A stretch of 64,000 bases of DNA from Vibrio sp. 10N.286.49.B3 (GTDB lineage: Bacteria; Pseudomonadota; Gammaproteobacteria; Enterobacterales; Vibrionaceae), in NCBI RefSeq assembly GCF_002873395.1, contig NZ_MCUV01000009.1, positions 1 through 64,000 on the forward strand, given 5' to 3'. Positions 31,139-44,293 of this stretch are shown here, piece after piece (position 1 is the first letter of the stretch; each line of letters opens with the position of its first letter). The notes under the pieces were generated by a model. The model was given only the letters and a program-made list of their open reading frames with translations. It had not been told where the DNA came from and ran no database searches. The translations under genes and the position numbers were made by a program.

Positions 31139-32419
31139 CTATTGGCTAAGCTGTTTGAATTTATCAAAATAGTCTGGGAATGTTTTTGATGTGCAGCCTG
31201 GATCATTAATAGTCACAGGAGTGTCGCTAAGCGCTACTAGTGAAAAGCACATCGCCATGCGGTGATCGTCATAGGTATCAATAGCAGCATGTGTTAACGC
31301 TTTTGGCGGCACGATAGTGATATAATCCTCACCCTCTTCCACCTCTGCCCCAACTTTACGTAGTTCTGTCGCCATAGCAGACAAGCGATCCGTTTCTTTT
31401 ACACGCCAGTTATAAACATTACGGATTGTTGTCACCCCTTCGGCAAAAAGCGCTGTTGTAGCAATGGTCATCGCTGCATCTGGGATATGGTTAAAATCAA
31501 GATCGACGGCTTTTAAGTCACCTTTACGTGCAATAACGTAATCATCTCCCCACTCAATATCTGCACCCATTTTTTCAAGTGCATCAGCAAATTGAATATC
31601 ACCTTGGATACTCTTTTTACCGATACCCGTTACCTTTATAGCCCCACCTTTAATCGCAGCAGCCGCTAGAAAATAGGAAGCAGAAGAAGCATCGCCTTCA
31701 ACTAAAAAGTCACCAGGCGCTTGGTAGTGCTGACCCGCTGGAATAACAAATTGTTGGTATTGATTATTTTCTACTTGCACACCAAACTGCGCCATAATAT
31801 GCAAAGTGATATCGATATATGGCTTAGAAACTAAGTCACCAACAATATTGATGGTGACTTCACCATCAGCAAGTGGTGCTGACATTAGAAATGCGGTAAG
31901 AAATTGACTTGAGATAGATCCATCGATTGAAACTGAACCTGACTTTAGCCCTGTTGCTGAGATTTTAAGTGGCGGGTAATTCTCATTTTCTAGGTATTCA
32001 ATATCGGCGCCCGCTTGTCGTAAAGCAGTAACAAGGTGCCCAATTGGACGCTCTTTCATTCTTGGTTCACCGGTTAAGATAAACTCACCTTGACCTAAAC
32101 ATAGAGCAGCAGCTAATGGACGCATTGCTGTACCTGCATTACCTAAAAAGAGTTCTTGCGCTTGCTCAACACTAAATGGTTGACCTAATCCTTCGACCTC
32201 ACACGTTGTTTTATCATCAGAGAGTGAGTAGTTAACTCCTAACTGACTTAAAGCATTCAACATATGACGAATATCATCACTATCAAGTAAATTCGTTAGT
32301 CGAGTGGTTCCTTTTGATAAAGCCGCCAAAAGTAAAGCGCGATTTGATACACTTTTTGAGCCCGGTAGATTTACTTCCCCATCAATATGAGATACTGGAT
32401 TAAGAGTTAAGCTTTCCAT
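31139..32419 (-). CDS. aroA: 3-Phosphoshikimate 1-carboxyvinyltransferase (EPSP synthase)
   Basis: Sixth step of the shikimate pathway: shikimate-3-phosphate plus phosphoenolpyruvate gives EPSP. The start at ATG 32419 ([30 protein letters not shown]) gives 426 residues, as in E. coli. Signatures are [34 protein letters not shown] and the C-terminal [14 protein letters not shown]. Glyphosate-sensitive class I by the GNAGTAMRP pattern. Unlike in enterobacteria, serC is not adjacent. Confidence 0.97.
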   Translation of the reverse strand: MESLTLNPVSHIDGEVNLPGSKSVSNRALLLAALSKGTTRLTNLLDSDDIRHMLNALSQLGVNYSLSDDKTTCEVEGLGQPFSVEQAQELFLGNAGTAMRPLAAALCLGQGEFILTGEPRMKERPIGHLVTALRQAGADIEYLENENYPPLKISATGLKSGSVSIDGSISSQFLTAFLMSAPLADGEVTINIVGDLVSKPYIDITLHIMAQFGVQVENNQYQQFVIPAGQHYQAPGDFLVEGDASSASYFLAAAAIKGGAIKVTGIGKKSIQGDIQFADALEKMGADIEWGDDYVIARKGDLKAVDLDFNHIPDAAMTIATTALFAEGVTTIRNVYNWRVKETDRLSAMATELRKVGAEVEEGEDYITIVPPKALTHAAIDTYDDHRMAMCFSLVALSDTPVTINDPGCTSKTFPDYFDKFKQLSQ

Positions 32420-32588
32420 TAATTTAGTCTTTCCTTGATTCGAGATTGCTGTCATTGTGGTAACCAGCGATGAAAATTTTTCGTACTCTCAGACTAACTA
32501 ACTTTAAACTTGAACTCCAGAGCTATTAACAAGTAAAGAAGGGAATATTGTTATCCCCTCCTCATCAGGCTCACAATCTCTCTTGCCA

Positions 32589-33044
32589 CTAGTAAGCGAT
32601 ATCCACTCTCACCCCATCATCAAAATAGAGAATACGTACATCATCACCTTCGTTAAATCTCATACTGCTGTCAAAATCTTGTATTACATCAATCACTTTT
32701 CCTTTGTTTGTTTTGATGAGTAGTTCAACTAAACGATACTGTATTGTGGTTATTTGATTACCGTATTGACGAGCTGCACTGGCTCCAGCGATAGCACCGA
32801 CGGCTGTCGCTACCTGCTTACCTGTTCCGCCTCCAAATTGATTACCAATCAAGCCGCCAATAACGCCACCGAGTAACGTCTCCCAGCCATTGGCATGCGA
32901 CTGTTTAATCTCTTGTTGGGTAATGTAACGCACGACCTCTACTTGACCATAAACTACCTCATTAACAGGACGCGCCGTATTTCGTTGATACGCCGCATTG
33001 GCTAACATCGGGAAAAAGAGTATGATCCATAACCACTTTTGCAT
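32589..33044 (-). CDS. Secreted glycine-zipper (2TM) envelope protein
   Basis: 151 residues. A Sec signal peptide (MQKWLWIILFFPMLANA, cleavage after ANA; no lipobox Cys) is followed by a region like the Rickettsia 17-kDa antigen/SlyB glycine-zipper domain: LLGGVIGGLIGNQFGGGTGKQVATAVGAIAGASAARQYG (about 57-95), with Gly every fourth residue. The C-terminal half is a short beta-rich domain. Likely periplasmic or outer-membrane associated; function unknown. It is divergent from aat, and the two start regions overlap slightly if longer starts are used. Confidence 0.85.
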   Translation of the reverse strand: MQKWLWIILFFPMLANAAYQRNTARPVNEVVYGQVEVVRYITQQEIKQSHANGWETLLGGVIGGLIGNQFGGGTGKQVATAVGAIAGASAARQYGNQITTIQYRLVELLIKTNKGKVIDVIQDFDSSMRFNEGDDVRILYFDDGVRVDIAY

Positions 33045-33077
33045 AATATATCTCCACTTAAATTTTCACTCAGCCTT

Positions 33078-33806
33078 ATGACTATATACATTACTGAACT
33101 TGAGAAAGACAATTATCACTTTCCTTCTTCTGAGCACGCTCTAAGTGACCCTAATGGCTTGCTGGCATTCGGAGGGGGCTTAGAACCTGAACGTATTTTA
33201 TTAGCCTATGGTCAAGGTATCTTTCCTTGGTATGGTCCAGGTGAACCAGTGCTATGGTGGAGTCCTTGCCCTAGAGCCATGTTTAACCCAAAAGTTTTTC
33301 AACCGGCTAAGAGTCTCAAAAAGTACCAAAAAAAGCATCAATACACTGTCAGTATTAACCAAGCAACAGAGCAAGTTATTCAGCTTTGTGCTTCTTTACG
33401 TCCTGCCGAGGAAACCTGGTTAAATGAAGATATGCAGCGTGCTTATATTAATTTAGCAAGTAAAGGCCATTGCCACTCCGTTGAAGTATGGCACAAAGAT
33501 CAACTCGTTGGTGGCTTGTATGGCATCCTTCGCGGTAAAGTCTTTTGTGGTGAGTCCATGTTCAGTACGGCAACTAACGCTTCCAAAGTTGCGCTATGGT
33601 ATTTTTGCCAGCACTTTGCCCAACATGGTGGTGAATGGATTGATTGCCAAGTGATGAACCCTCACCTTGCCAGTTTAGGAGCAATTGAACGCTTACGTAC
33701 CGATTTTTTATCTGATCTGCTATCTTTAAAAAAAGAAGATGTTGACGCGCACTGCTTTCTGCCTCAGTTGATAACTCATACGCCCACTATAAGTGACCTG
33801 AAATAG
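33078..33806 (+). CDS. aat: Leucyl/phenylalanyl-tRNA-protein transferase
   Basis: Adds Leu or Phe to N-terminal Lys/Arg of proteins, creating primary N-degrons for ClpS/ClpAP. The start at ATG 33078 (MTIYITELEKDNYHFPS) gives 242 residues; an in-frame ATG at 33039 overlaps the divergent gene and is less likely. Motifs: GLLAFGGGLEPERILLAYGQGIFPWY, WWSPCPRAMF and GGLYGILRGKVFCGESMFS. It is 20 bp upstream of bpt, and clpS/clpA follow within 4 kb, so writer and reader genes of the pathway cluster here. Confidence 0.96.
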   Translation: MTIYITELEKDNYHFPSSEHALSDPNGLLAFGGGLEPERILLAYGQGIFPWYGPGEPVLWWSPCPRAMFNPKVFQPAKSLKKYQKKHQYTVSINQATEQVIQLCASLRPAEETWLNEDMQRAYINLASKGHCHSVEVWHKDQLVGGLYGILRGKVFCGESMFSTATNASKVALWYFCQHFAQHGGEWIDCQVMNPHLASLGAIERLRTDFLSDLLSLKKEDVDAHCFLPQLITHTPTISDLK

Positions 33807-33826
33807 CATAGGAAATCAACACTGCC

Positions 33827-34525
33827 ATGAGCACCAGTTTACAACAAATTAAAATTGGCTTAACTGATAGTCACCCATGCAATTACCTACCGACTGAGCA
33901 AGAGCGGGTTGCGGTTGCTCTAATGCCTGAAATGCACACAGTTGAGTCCTATGAGATACTGCTCGCTAATGGCTTTAGACGTAGCGGAGAAACTATTTAC
34001 AAGCCACATTGTGAATCATGCTCGGCTTGTCATGCCCTTCGTATTCCCGTTCCTGACTTTGTTCCATCAAAAAGTCAAAAAAGAATCATCAACCAATGTC
34101 AGGAATTTCGCTGGGAGCTTAAAGACAATATGGATGAAGATTGGTTTGACCTCTATAGTCGATATATCTCGGCAAGACACGCTTCTGGTTCTATGTATCC
34201 ACCGAAGGAAAGTGACTTCTTTCAATTTTCTCAATGCTCTTGGTTAAACACCAAATTTTTGCATATTTACCAATCAAATAAATTAATTGCCGTTGCAGTT
34301 ACTGATTTGATGGCGCATAGTGCAAGTGCTTTCTATACTTTCTTTGACCCAGAGATGAAGCTGTCGATGGGAACAGTCGCTATTCTTTTTCAGTTAGATT
34401 ATTGTAAAAAAAACAATAAACAGTGGCTATATTTGGGCTATCAGATCGATGAATGCCCTGCAATGAACTATAAAGTGCGTTTCAAACGTCATCAAAGGCT
34501 AGTAAATCAGCGGTGGCAAGGGTAG
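33827..34525 (+). CDS. bpt: Aspartate/glutamate leucyltransferase (Bpt)
   Basis: Transfers Leu to N-terminal Asp or Glu, another route to ClpS-dependent degradation; often annotated ate. The 232-residue protein has the N-terminal ATE domain with its Cys cluster (CNYLP; CESCSACHALRIP, about 62-74) and C-terminal YLGYQIDECPAMNYKVRFKRHQ. The assignment to the Leu-specific Bpt type rather than Arg-specific Ate rests on bacterial family and context. Same operon as aat. Confidence 0.93.
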   Translation: MSTSLQQIKIGLTDSHPCNYLPTEQERVAVALMPEMHTVESYEILLANGFRRSGETIYKPHCESCSACHALRIPVPDFVPSKSQKRIINQCQEFRWELKDNMDEDWFDLYSRYISARHASGSMYPPKESDFFQFSQCSWLNTKFLHIYQSNKLIAVAVTDLMAHSASAFYTFFDPEMKLSMGTVAILFQLDYCKKNNKQWLYLGYQIDECPAMNYKVRFKRHQRLVNQRWQG

Positions 34526-34609
34526 AATACGCCACAACTTTATATATTTAGATTTTGACGGAAGAAATTTCAGTCCGTTAAAAACCGCCAAGTTTCTAAA
34601 GAGGATTAA

Positions 34610-34828
<219 letters not shown>

Positions 34829-34854
34829 TATTCATTATCGATTGCAATAAAAAG

Positions 34855-34877
34855 CGGAGCTTAAAGCTCCGTTTTTT
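34855..34877 (+). terminator. Intrinsic terminator after infA
   Basis: CGGAGC/GCTCCG hairpin extended by A-T pairs and followed by T6, 27 bp past the stop codon. Confidence 0.88.
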
Positions 34878-34899
34878 ATTTTACTCTATAGCATGTATT

Positions 34900-34933
34900 A
34901 AAAAGCCTAAGTTGATAACAACTTAGGCTTTTT
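34900..34933. terminator. Bidirectional terminator between infA and clpA
   Basis: A perfect 15-bp stem, AAAAAGCCTAAGTTG/CAACTTAGGCTTTTT, with an ATAA loop. Poly-T occurs in both directions. It probably serves mainly clpA on the minus strand, since infA already has its own hairpin. Confidence 0.9.
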
Positions 34934-35000
34934 TTATACTTCAATTAAATTCGTTAAATCACTCAACTCATCCAATCTCAGTGTGTAAGCTACTCGATAA

Positions 35001-37262
35001 TTAATGTAATGCGGCCTCTTTGGCACCAACATACTCAAAGACTAACTCATTATCACTTAGTGAAACGACAACGGTACCACCATCGACAAGTGAGCCAAAT
35101 AGTAGTTCATTAGCTAGTGGTTTTTTCAATTGCTCTTGGATAACACGACCCATAGGACGAGCACCCATGGTTTTGTCATAACCTTTCGCTGCTAACCACT
35201 GACGAGCATCTTCAGACACTTCCAAAGAGACACCACGAGCATCCAGTTGTACTTGTAGCTCAACAATGAATTTATCAACAACTTGGTGGATAACATTTTG
35301 ATCTAAGCTATTAAACCAAATAATATTATCTAAACGGTTGCGGAACTCAGGCGTAAAGACCTTCTTAATTTCCGCCATAGCGTCAGGACTGTGATCCTGC
35401 TGGATAAGACCAATAGATTGCTTCTCTGTCTCTGTCACACCAGCGTTGGTTGTCATCACTAAGATAACATTACGGAAATCCGCTTTACGACCATTGTTAT
35501 CAGTCAGTGTCCCGTTATCCATAACCTGTAATAGTAAGTTAAAGATATCAGGGTGAGCTTTCTCAATTTCATCAAGTAATACAACTGAGTGAGGGTTTTT
35601 AATCACTGCATCAGTCAATAGCCCGCCTTGATCGTAACCGACATAGCCTGGAGGCGCGCCAATTAAACGACTCACTGAATGGCGTTCACCATATTCGGAC
35701 ATATCAAAACGCAGCAACTCAATACCTAATAGCTTCGAAAGCTGTACCGTAACTTCTGTTTTACCAACACCGGTAGGACCTGCAAATAAGAATGAACCAA
35801 CCGGTTTATTATCAGCGCCTAGACCCGCTCGAGTTAACTTAATCGCTTCACTTAAAACATCAATAGCAGGATCTTGTCCAAAGACCAGCATTTTCATCTT
35901 CTTATCTAAACGCTTAAGAATATCTTTATCTGAAGACGAGACTGATTTTTCTGGAATGCGTGCCATCTTAGCAACCATAGCTTCAATATCAGCAACCCCG
36001 ACTGTTTTCTTACGACGGCTTGCGGGTGCTAAACGGCTACGAGCACCGGCTTCATCAATAACATCAATCGCTTTATCTGGCAAATGACGCTCATTAATGT
36101 ACTTAGCGGATAGCTCTACTGCTGCTCGTAACGCTTTATTTGTGTATCTAACTTCATGGTGAGCTTCATACTTAGGCTTTAGACCAATCAGTATCTTAGT
36201 CGTGTCATCCAATGATGGTTCGATAACATCAATCTTTTGAAAGCGACGAGACAATGCACGCTCTTTTTCAAAAATACTGTTATATTCTTGATAAGTCGTC
36301 GAGCCAATACAGCGTAATTTACCACTACTTAATAACGGCTTAATTAAGTTCGCTGCATCCACTTGACCACCAGATGCGGCACCAGCACCAATAATAGTAT
36401 GGATTTCATCAATAAATAAGATTGCATCGTCTTCTTTTTCAAGCTGTTTCAATATCGATTTAAAACGCTTTTCAAAATCGCCACGATACTTAGTTCCTGC
36501 CAATAAAGAGCCAATATCTAATGAGTAGATGATACTGCTTTTAATGATTTCAGGAACCTGACCTTCAACAATGCGCCATGCCAAACCTTCAGCAATCGCG
36601 GTTTTACCCACACCAGCTTCACCCACCAGTAATGGATTATTCTTACGGCGGCGGCACAATACCTGAATAGTACGTTCTAATTCTTGATCACGCCCGATAA
36701 GAGGATCGATATTGCCATTTTTGGCTACGTCATTAAGGTTAGTGGCAAAATTCTCTAAGCGATCCTCTGAATTCGTTTCTTCTGCACTCTCAGTATTGAA
36801 AGACTCAGGAGCGGACTCATTAGAAGAACCTTTACCGATACCATGTGAAATAAAGTTAACAATATCAAGGCGACTAATGTCATTCTTCTTCAATAAATAT
36901 GCGGCATGTGACTCTTGCTCACTAAAAATAGCGACTAAAACATTCGCACCGGTAACTTCACTTCTTCCTGATGATTGCACATGAAAAACGGCACGCTGAA
37001 GCACACGCTGGAAGCTTAGTGTTGGTTGAGTTTCTCGGTTTTCATCTTTTTCTGGGATAAGCGGTGTGGTTTGATCAATGAAAATATCGAGCTCACTGCT
37101 TAAAGCGGCAAGATCGGCTTTGCAGGCAGATAACGCCTCCTTAGCCGCATCATTTTCCAATAATGCAAGTAGGAGGTGTTCGACAGTCATAAACTCGTGT
37201 CGTTTATCTCGTGCACGGGAAAACGCACCATTCAAACTTGTCTCTAATTCTTTGTTCAGCAT
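35001..37262 (-). CDS. clpA: ATP-dependent Clp protease ATPase ClpA
   Basis: HSP100 unfoldase that feeds substrates to ClpP. The 753-residue protein has an N-domain with two repeats (1-145), an acidic Ser/Glu linker (about 150-175), AAA1 with Walker [10 protein letters not shown] (about 220) and IHTIIGAG, and AAA2 with Walker [10 protein letters not shown] (about 490), [12 protein letters not shown] and an arginine finger region. ClpS encoded 43 bp upstream supplies N-degron substrates. Confidence 0.98.
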   Translation of the reverse strand: MLNKELETSLNGAFSRARDKRHEFMTVEHLLLALLENDAAKEALSACKADLAALSSELDIFIDQTTPLIPEKDENRETQPTLSFQRVLQRAVFHVQSSGRSEVTGANVLVAIFSEQESHAAYLLKKNDISRLDIVNFISHGIGKGSSNESAPESFNTESAEETNSEDRLENFATNLNDVAKNGNIDPLIGRDQELERTIQVLCRRRKNNPLLVGEAGVGKTAIAEGLAWRIVEGQVPEIIKSSIIYSLDIGSLLAGTKYRGDFEKRFKSILKQLEKEDDAILFIDEIHTIIGAGAASGGQVDAANLIKPLLSSGKLRCIGSTTYQEYNSIFEKERALSRRFQKIDVIEPSLDDTTKILIGLKPKYEAHHEVRYTNKALRAAVELSAKYINERHLPDKAIDVIDEAGARSRLAPASRRKKTVGVADIEAMVAKMARIPEKSVSSSDKDILKRLDKKMKMLVFGQDPAIDVLSEAIKLTRAGLGADNKPVGSFLFAGPTGVGKTEVTVQLSKLLGIELLRFDMSEYGERHSVSRLIGAPPGYVGYDQGGLLTDAVIKNPHSVVLLDEIEKAHPDIFNLLLQVMDNGTLTDNNGRKADFRNVILVMTTNAGVTETEKQSIGLIQQDHSPDAMAEIKKVFTPEFRNRLDNIIWFNSLDQNVIHQVVDKFIVELQVQLDARGVSLEVSEDARQWLAAKGYDKTMGARPMGRVIQEQLKKPLANELLFGSLVDGGTVVVSLSDNELVFEYVGAKEAALH

Positions 37263-37305
37263 AAGTACCTCCTAGGGGGAGCAACGCTGTTGCTCAGGCA
37301 AATTT

Positions 37306-37626
37306 TTATACTTGCTCCATAGTACACAGTAACGGATGTTCATTATCTTTTGCATACATCGTTACTTGCGCCACTTTTGTTTCTGCAATTTCAGCACTGA
37401 AAGTACCGCAAACTGCTTTTCCTTCATAATGTACCGTGAGCATAACTTGTGTTGCTTTATCTATATCTAAAGAAAAAAATCGCTCTAAAACGTCGATAAC
37501 AAAGTCCATAGGAGTGTAATCATCATTATTAAGAATAACGTTATACATAGCCGGTGGTTTAATTTGTGTTTTTTCTTTCTCCAGTAAATCTGAGTCTGGA
37601 GTAACCCATTCAAAATTTTTGCTCAT
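37306..37626 (-). CDS. clpS: ClpA adaptor ClpS (N-recognin)
   Basis: Binds primary N-degrons (Leu, Phe, Trp, Tyr) and delivers proteins to ClpAP. The 106-residue protein shows the core [29 protein letters not shown], with the NDDYTPM ligand-pocket residues, and the [17 protein letters not shown] segment. The flexible N-terminal tail (about 1-25) needed for delivery is present. Operon with clpA; divergent from cspD as in E. coli. Confidence 0.97.
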   Translation of the reverse strand: MSKNFEWVTPDSDLLEKEKTQIKPPAMYNVILNNDDYTPMDFVIDVLERFFSLDIDKATQVMLTVHYEGKAVCGTFSAEIAETKVAQVTMYAKDNEHPLLCTMEQV

Positions 37627-38209
37627 ATCACTTCAAAGTAAGGGAAACTTAATCCTAATGTAAAAAAATTAATTACAGAAAATCATATTAACATATGACG
37701 GCCACACCATATCAAGACCTCAGTATACAGTATCAAAAAGATAAGAATGTTAAGGCTACCTTAAGTATGACATTTTGTAGCACTAGGCAGAGAACATGTT
37801 TGATTTATTGCCTGCCAATATCCCTTAACCTAAAGACTAAGCCAGCATCTCAACACCTGCAAATAAAACGACCTAATTTTTCATGGTTTAATCGAATAAA
37901 AAAACATATGTCGACTTTTTATTCTAGTTTAACTCATTTTGCCGTTACAACTGATAAAAGTAACAAATTACCCGGTATCCTACTAAACCAATTTGTCATG
38001 TAACGTCATGCATTAAAAAAGAAATTAGTCGAAAATTTCGCTTAAGAAATATTGACTGTGCCCAAACATTGACTACATTAAATAATAGTGAGTTATTTTT
38101 AACCAGTTTTATTACTAACATGCTTTTCTGCATCAGAAATATCAATATGATAGCAGTTTAGAGCTCGATAATGACAACGTCAGTAAACAATGCATGAGGG
38201 ATGTATAGC
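37627..38209. other. Divergent clpS/cspD intergenic region
   Basis: A 583-bp gap, long for this genome. An open frame at 37695-38003 (102 codons, plus) begins inside the clpS upstream region; it lacks a ribosome site, has no protein-like pattern and is not accepted. The final 100 bp should be the cspD promoter and leader. No hairpin or RNA was recognised. Confidence 0.45.
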
Positions 38210-38425
38210 ATGGCTACAGGTACTGTAAAATGGTTCAACAATGCCAAAGGATTTGGGTTTATTTGTCCGGAAGGTGAAGAAGGTGATATTTTTGCTCATT
38301 ACTCTACGATTCAAATGGATGGTTATCGTACCTTAAAAGCAGGTCAACAAGTCGACTATGAAATAGAAAAAGGCCCTAAAGGTTGCCATGCTAGCTCTGT
38401 CGTTCCTGTAGAACAAGCAAAGTAA
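38210..38425 (+). CDS. cspD: Cold-shock-like protein CspD
   Basis: A 71-residue cold-shock domain protein with RNP-1 KGFGFI and RNP-2-like DIFAHYS motifs. In E. coli, CspD is induced in stationary phase and inhibits DNA replication. The start is ATG 38210 (MATGTVKWFNNAKGFGF) with a GAGGGA ribosome site; the in-frame ATG 9 nt upstream overlaps that site. Location opposite clpS identifies it as CspD rather than CspA. Confidence 0.93.
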   Translation: MATGTVKWFNNAKGFGFICPEGEEGDIFAHYSTIQMDGYRTLKAGQQVDYEIEKGPKGCHASSVVPVEQAK

Positions 38426-38494
38426 TACTTACCCATTTTTAGAGATACACAACCGTCTATAACTCGTATTACCTTATAACGCTAATGATGAAAA

Positions 38495-38532
38495 AAAACC
38501 GCATATACAGTCATCAGTATGTGCGGTTTTTT
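38495..38532. terminator. Bidirectional terminator between cspD and icd
   Basis: A 14-bp stem, AAAACCGCATATAC/GTATGTGCGGTTTT, with an 8-nt loop and T runs on both strands. Confidence 0.9.
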
Positions 38533-38558
38533 ATTATCTTGTTACCAATAGCCAAATG

Positions 38559-41112
<2,554 letters not shown>

Positions 41113-41811
41113 ATGTCTTCACGCCCAAGTCGTGCACGATCATCAAGTGATTCATCCAAACCCTCTGGTCATTTTAAACGCACAGCTAACAAAAGCGGCT
41201 CATCTAAATATCCAACTAGACATAAAACCAATAAACATAACTCAAGCAAACCTTCTAAGCCTCGCATACCGTTGAGCGAACGTATCGTCATCGTTTTTAA
41301 TAAACCATACGATACTCTAAGCCAGTTCACTGACGGAGATGGACGTAAAACTTTAGCCGATTATATTGATGTTAAAGATGTCTATGCCGCTGGTCGCTTA
41401 GATAGAGACAGTGAAGGTTTACTTGTTTTAACCAATGATGGTATCTACCAAGCACAACTAACACAGCCACAAGCAAAACAAGCGAAAACTTACTGGGTAC
41501 AAGTTGATGGTGCACCCAGTGAAGAAGATTTAGATAAATTACGTCATGGGGTTCAACTAAAAGATGGTATGACACTCCCAGCAAAAGTCGAGATCATGTC
41601 AGAGCCAAATGTATGGTCACGAACTCCACCTGTACGCTTTCGTGCTGAAATACCAACAACTTGGTTATCAATTACGATTACCGAAGGGCGTAATCGACAG
41701 GTTCGCCGTATGACTGCCAATATTGGTTTCCCTACCCTACGTCTAATTCGCTATTCAATGGCTGATATGGCAATTGGTGATCTTCAGCCTGGCGAGTGGA
41801 AAAAGCTTTAG
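41113..41811 (+). CDS. rluE: 23S rRNA pseudouridine synthase RluE
   Basis: Converts U2457 (E. coli numbering) of 23S rRNA to pseudouridine. The start at ATG 41113 ([11 protein letters not shown]) with an AAGG ribosome site gives 232 residues. There is a basic, Ser/Lys-rich disordered extension (about 1-55), then the RsuA-type catalytic domain: [15 protein letters not shown], catalytic Asp in [19 protein letters not shown] (about 98), and [25 protein letters not shown]. The short length without an S4 domain fits RluE. Confidence 0.93.
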   Translation: MSSRPSRARSSSDSSKPSGHFKRTANKSGSSKYPTRHKTNKHNSSKPSKPRIPLSERIVIVFNKPYDTLSQFTDGDGRKTLADYIDVKDVYAAGRLDRDSEGLLVLTNDGIYQAQLTQPQAKQAKTYWVQVDGAPSEEDLDKLRHGVQLKDGMTLPAKVEIMSEPNVWSRTPPVRFRAEIPTTWLSITITEGRNRQVRRMTANIGFPTLRLIRYSMADMAIGDLQPGEWKKL

Positions 41812-41959
41812 AATGACACACCGTTATTCTGTTGGCATTAACTCACAATAATTGCTCGTCAATCAAGATACCGTTTCAACAAAATATAAAGCAGGGATGC
41901 TGATTTATATACACAAAGATCAATTCAATCAGCCACCAGAACTGGACGATCTTAGGTGA

Positions 41960-42649
41960 TCACTCCTGATCAACTAACCACTTTTTAAATAACTTTTGAT
42001 CTTCGTGCGATGTCTTTTGATACCAAGCTTTTAATTGACTCAGTGACTTAGAGTCAGCCCCTTGCGTATCTGTAGCGATCGTAGCCATAGCAACTGGCTG
42101 TTCTATTGCTTTCTCTGTGAGCGTAGCGGCCTGTGAGAGCTGGCTGGTTGCGATAACATAACTCACTTCAACGGCAGCGATACCACCTTGTTTATTATAT
42201 TGCTCAGCTTCTTGATTAATATTACGATTAATCTGCACGCCATTATTTTTAAGCTCATCTTCTAATAATGAAATCACATTACCTTCGCCATTGGCTAACT
42301 GCCAGTCTAGCGTTTGGATTTGTCTTTCTGCTTGATTCAAGCTCTTGTATTTCGGCACAACAAAGTGAACATCACTATTCTCGGCGCTAAATTTGGCAAT
42401 AATCGTTTTACTGTAAGCTTTTTTTCTTGAATCTCGATTTTCAAATACGGGCTCATATTGAAAGACAATCTGATTTTCGCCATTAGGTAGAGTCTGAGTC
42501 TTATTTGATGAGAATAACTTACCTTCTAATGCTGGGGAATGCATATTGACCGATAAGAGATCGATCTCTTCAGGTACATGTAAAGTAACATTGGCATAAA
42601 CGGAAAAAGAGCTACACAACATAACGAGTGTGGTAAAACGAGAGAACAT
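41960..42649 (-). CDS. DUF2057 periplasmic protein (YccT/CsgI-like)
   Basis: 229 residues with a Sec signal peptide (MFSRFTTLVMLCSSFSVYA, cleavage before NVTLHVPEEI) and the DUF2057 (UPF0319) pattern: VPEEIDLLSVN, LPNGENQIVFQYEPVF and a C-terminal helical SQLKAWYQKTSHEDQKLFKKWL. E. coli YccT, named CsgI, affects curli assembly; no curli genes are here, so that role should not be assumed. It lies downstream of the porin beyond the porin terminator. Confidence 0.85.
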   Translation of the reverse strand: MFSRFTTLVMLCSSFSVYANVTLHVPEEIDLLSVNMHSPALEGKLFSSNKTQTLPNGENQIVFQYEPVFENRDSRKKAYSKTIIAKFSAENSDVHFVVPKYKSLNQAERQIQTLDWQLANGEGNVISLLEDELKNNGVQINRNINQEAEQYNKQGGIAAVEVSYVIATSQLSQAATLTEKAIEQPVAMATIATDTQGADSKSLSQLKAWYQKTSHEDQKLFKKWLVDQE

Positions 42650-42700
42650 ATCGATTCCTAATTTATCAAATAAACAACGAATTACATTGATGTTATAAAA

Positions 42701-42722
42701 AAACCCAGCCTAAGCTGGGTTT
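42701..42722 (-). terminator. Terminator after the porin gene
   Basis: AAACCCAGC/GCTGGGTTT, a 9-bp stem with a 4-nt loop and a minus-strand T run, 25 bp beyond the porin stop codon. Confidence 0.92.
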
Positions 42723-42747
42723 AATCAATCGTTAACAAGTAATGTGA

Positions 42748-43794
42748 TTACCAGTATACACGAGCACCAATAGCGAAGTTCGATTCACCATCTGCAATTT
42801 GCGCAGGTACAAAAGTATCAGATGCTTTATTACTAAAGCCTAGTGTTGCACCATCAGCATAGCCGTATTCTGCGTAAACGCGTGCCCAACTTGCCATTTT
42901 GTATTCAGCACCTAGATAAAATACATTGCTGTCATCTTCATCTGTCTCAAAAAACTCAACAGCTGAGTTATTTGCATCTAGTTTTACGAATTCATAACCA
43001 GCGTACATTGTCGTTTTATCAGCAACTTTAACCATACCCGCTAAAGAAAGGCCATTTGAATCAACTTTTTGATTACCATTATTATTTTCAAGCTCAGCGT
43101 AGTAGTACGTTGCGCCGACTAATGCATCACCAAATGTATATTCTGCTGTAACTTCAAAGTATGTGTTTGTTACATCAGCAATTAGTGCTTCAGTATCTTC
43201 ATCATAACTGTGATAAGTATCTTGGCCAATACCAGCATGCAGCGCTAGGTTATCAGCTACAGTCGTACCTACAAATAGTTCGTACAGCTCATTATTAGTA
43301 TCGTTCTCATCTAGACCAATACCCGCTTTTAACCAAAAATTATCTTGCTCAAGTGAGTATTTAATATGTGAATCATGCTCTGCACCATTTAAAGTACCGT
43401 AGAATAAAGCTGAACCACCGAAGAAGTAAGAGTAATCAGCACCGTACACATCATCCGATGTCGTCCACTGCTTACCAAACTTCACTGTACCCGCATCTTT
43501 AGTTGCGAAGCCGAAGATGTGTTGACGAACGTTAACGTCAGAGTTATCTCTAACACCCACTTCTACTAGACCAAGAATAGATAGCTCATCCGTTAGTGCG
43601 TATTGAGCATCAATACCCATACGTGAAGAACCTGAACTTAGGTCTGCGCTGTGATCATTACCATCTAGAAATTTAAGTTCAGTACGTAGTTGACCGTAAA
43701 AATCTACACTACCGTTATCTGTCTTAAGAATTTCTGCTGCGTTAACTGAACCCGCTGCTGCGACTACTGCAAGTGCTAAAAGAGTCTTTTTCAT
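42748..43794 (-). CDS. Outer membrane general porin (OmpU/OmpT-like)
   Basis: A 348-residue trimeric-type porin with signal peptide MKKTLLALAVVAAAGSVNAAE (cleavage after NAA or NA), a 16-strand-like alternating pattern, the external-loop motif near YFFGGSALFYG, and a C-terminal aromatic residue (IGARVYW) as needed for BAM recognition. Acidic and Asn-rich loops fit a marine bacterium. In V. cholerae, as I recall, the porin next to dinG is OmpT; position therefore suggests an OmpT-locus gene, but sequence alone does not separate OmpT from OmpU. Confidence 0.92.
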   Translation of the reverse strand: MKKTLLALAVVAAAGSVNAAEILKTDNGSVDFYGQLRTELKFLDGNDHSADLSSGSSRMGIDAQYALTDELSILGLVEVGVRDNSDVNVRQHIFGFATKDAGTVKFGKQWTTSDDVYGADYSYFFGGSALFYGTLNGAEHDSHIKYSLEQDNFWLKAGIGLDENDTNNELYELFVGTTVADNLALHAGIGQDTYHSYDEDTEALIADVTNTYFEVTAEYTFGDALVGATYYYAELENNNGNQKVDSNGLSLAGMVKVADKTTMYAGYEFVKLDANNSAVEFFETDEDDSNVFYLGAEYKMASWARVYAEYGYADGATLGFSNKASDTFVPAQIADGESNFAIGARVYW

Positions 43795-44293
43795 AATAAA
43801 TCCACTGCCTTTTCTAAAAGTAGGAAATCCTTTCCCGGTTCCCTTTGTTATATGAAAAAAGACGTTCTCACTCTATGGTGATTTGTCTCTTCCCTGAAAT
43901 CTGGTTCTAGATTGCAAAAGTTACACTTACATGTCAAACAATCTAAAAACAACACACCAAAAATATAAAACCAACATAAACAACAACTTAAGCAAGCTGC
44001 ATTTAGGTTTGACCAATGAAGACAAAGCAAAAATGTAGATATAAAAAAACATAAATAAAGCACAAAAAACTAGTAACATGACAAATGAGCAGGCAAAGGA
44101 GCCATAAAAGTGTAACATTGCGCAATAAAATATCGCTTTTCATTAACTAAGCGTTAACAGCACATGTGCAATTAAAGTTCATTATTTTTTTGTGACATAG
44201 CTCTCCTTTTTAATCAAAAGCATAGCCTGTTGCCGAAAATGAATCTGTCAGATAGATGTGCTATTATCATTTATCCGTAAAATAGGTCACAGT
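43795..44293. other. Divergent porin/dinG intergenic region
   Basis: A 499-bp, very AT-rich gap. On the plus strand, an extended -10 element TGCTATTAT (44259-44267) lies 27 bp before the dinG ATG. A TGTGA half-site near 44191 could be part of a CRP site, though no matching second half is present. The roughly 130 bp next to the porin would be its leader. Open frames on the minus strand here are hydrophobic low-complexity shadows. Confidence 0.45.

Noticed and set aside
37695..38003. 102-codon open frame between clpS and cspD on the plus strand
   Set aside because: No ribosome site, no recognisable protein pattern and AT-driven composition. It begins inside the clpS promoter region.
43848..44118. 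Two overlapping minus-strand open frames upstream of the porin
   Set aside because: They are hydrophobic, Cys/Phe/Leu-rich low-complexity products of an AT-rich region, without ribosome sites.
44191..44215. CRP-binding site between porin and dinG
   Set aside because: Only the TGTGA half is present; the second half does not match TCACA.
44221..44293. LexA box before dinG, expected from the E. coli gene name
   Set aside because: No CTGT-N8-ACAG or close variant is present in the upstream region.
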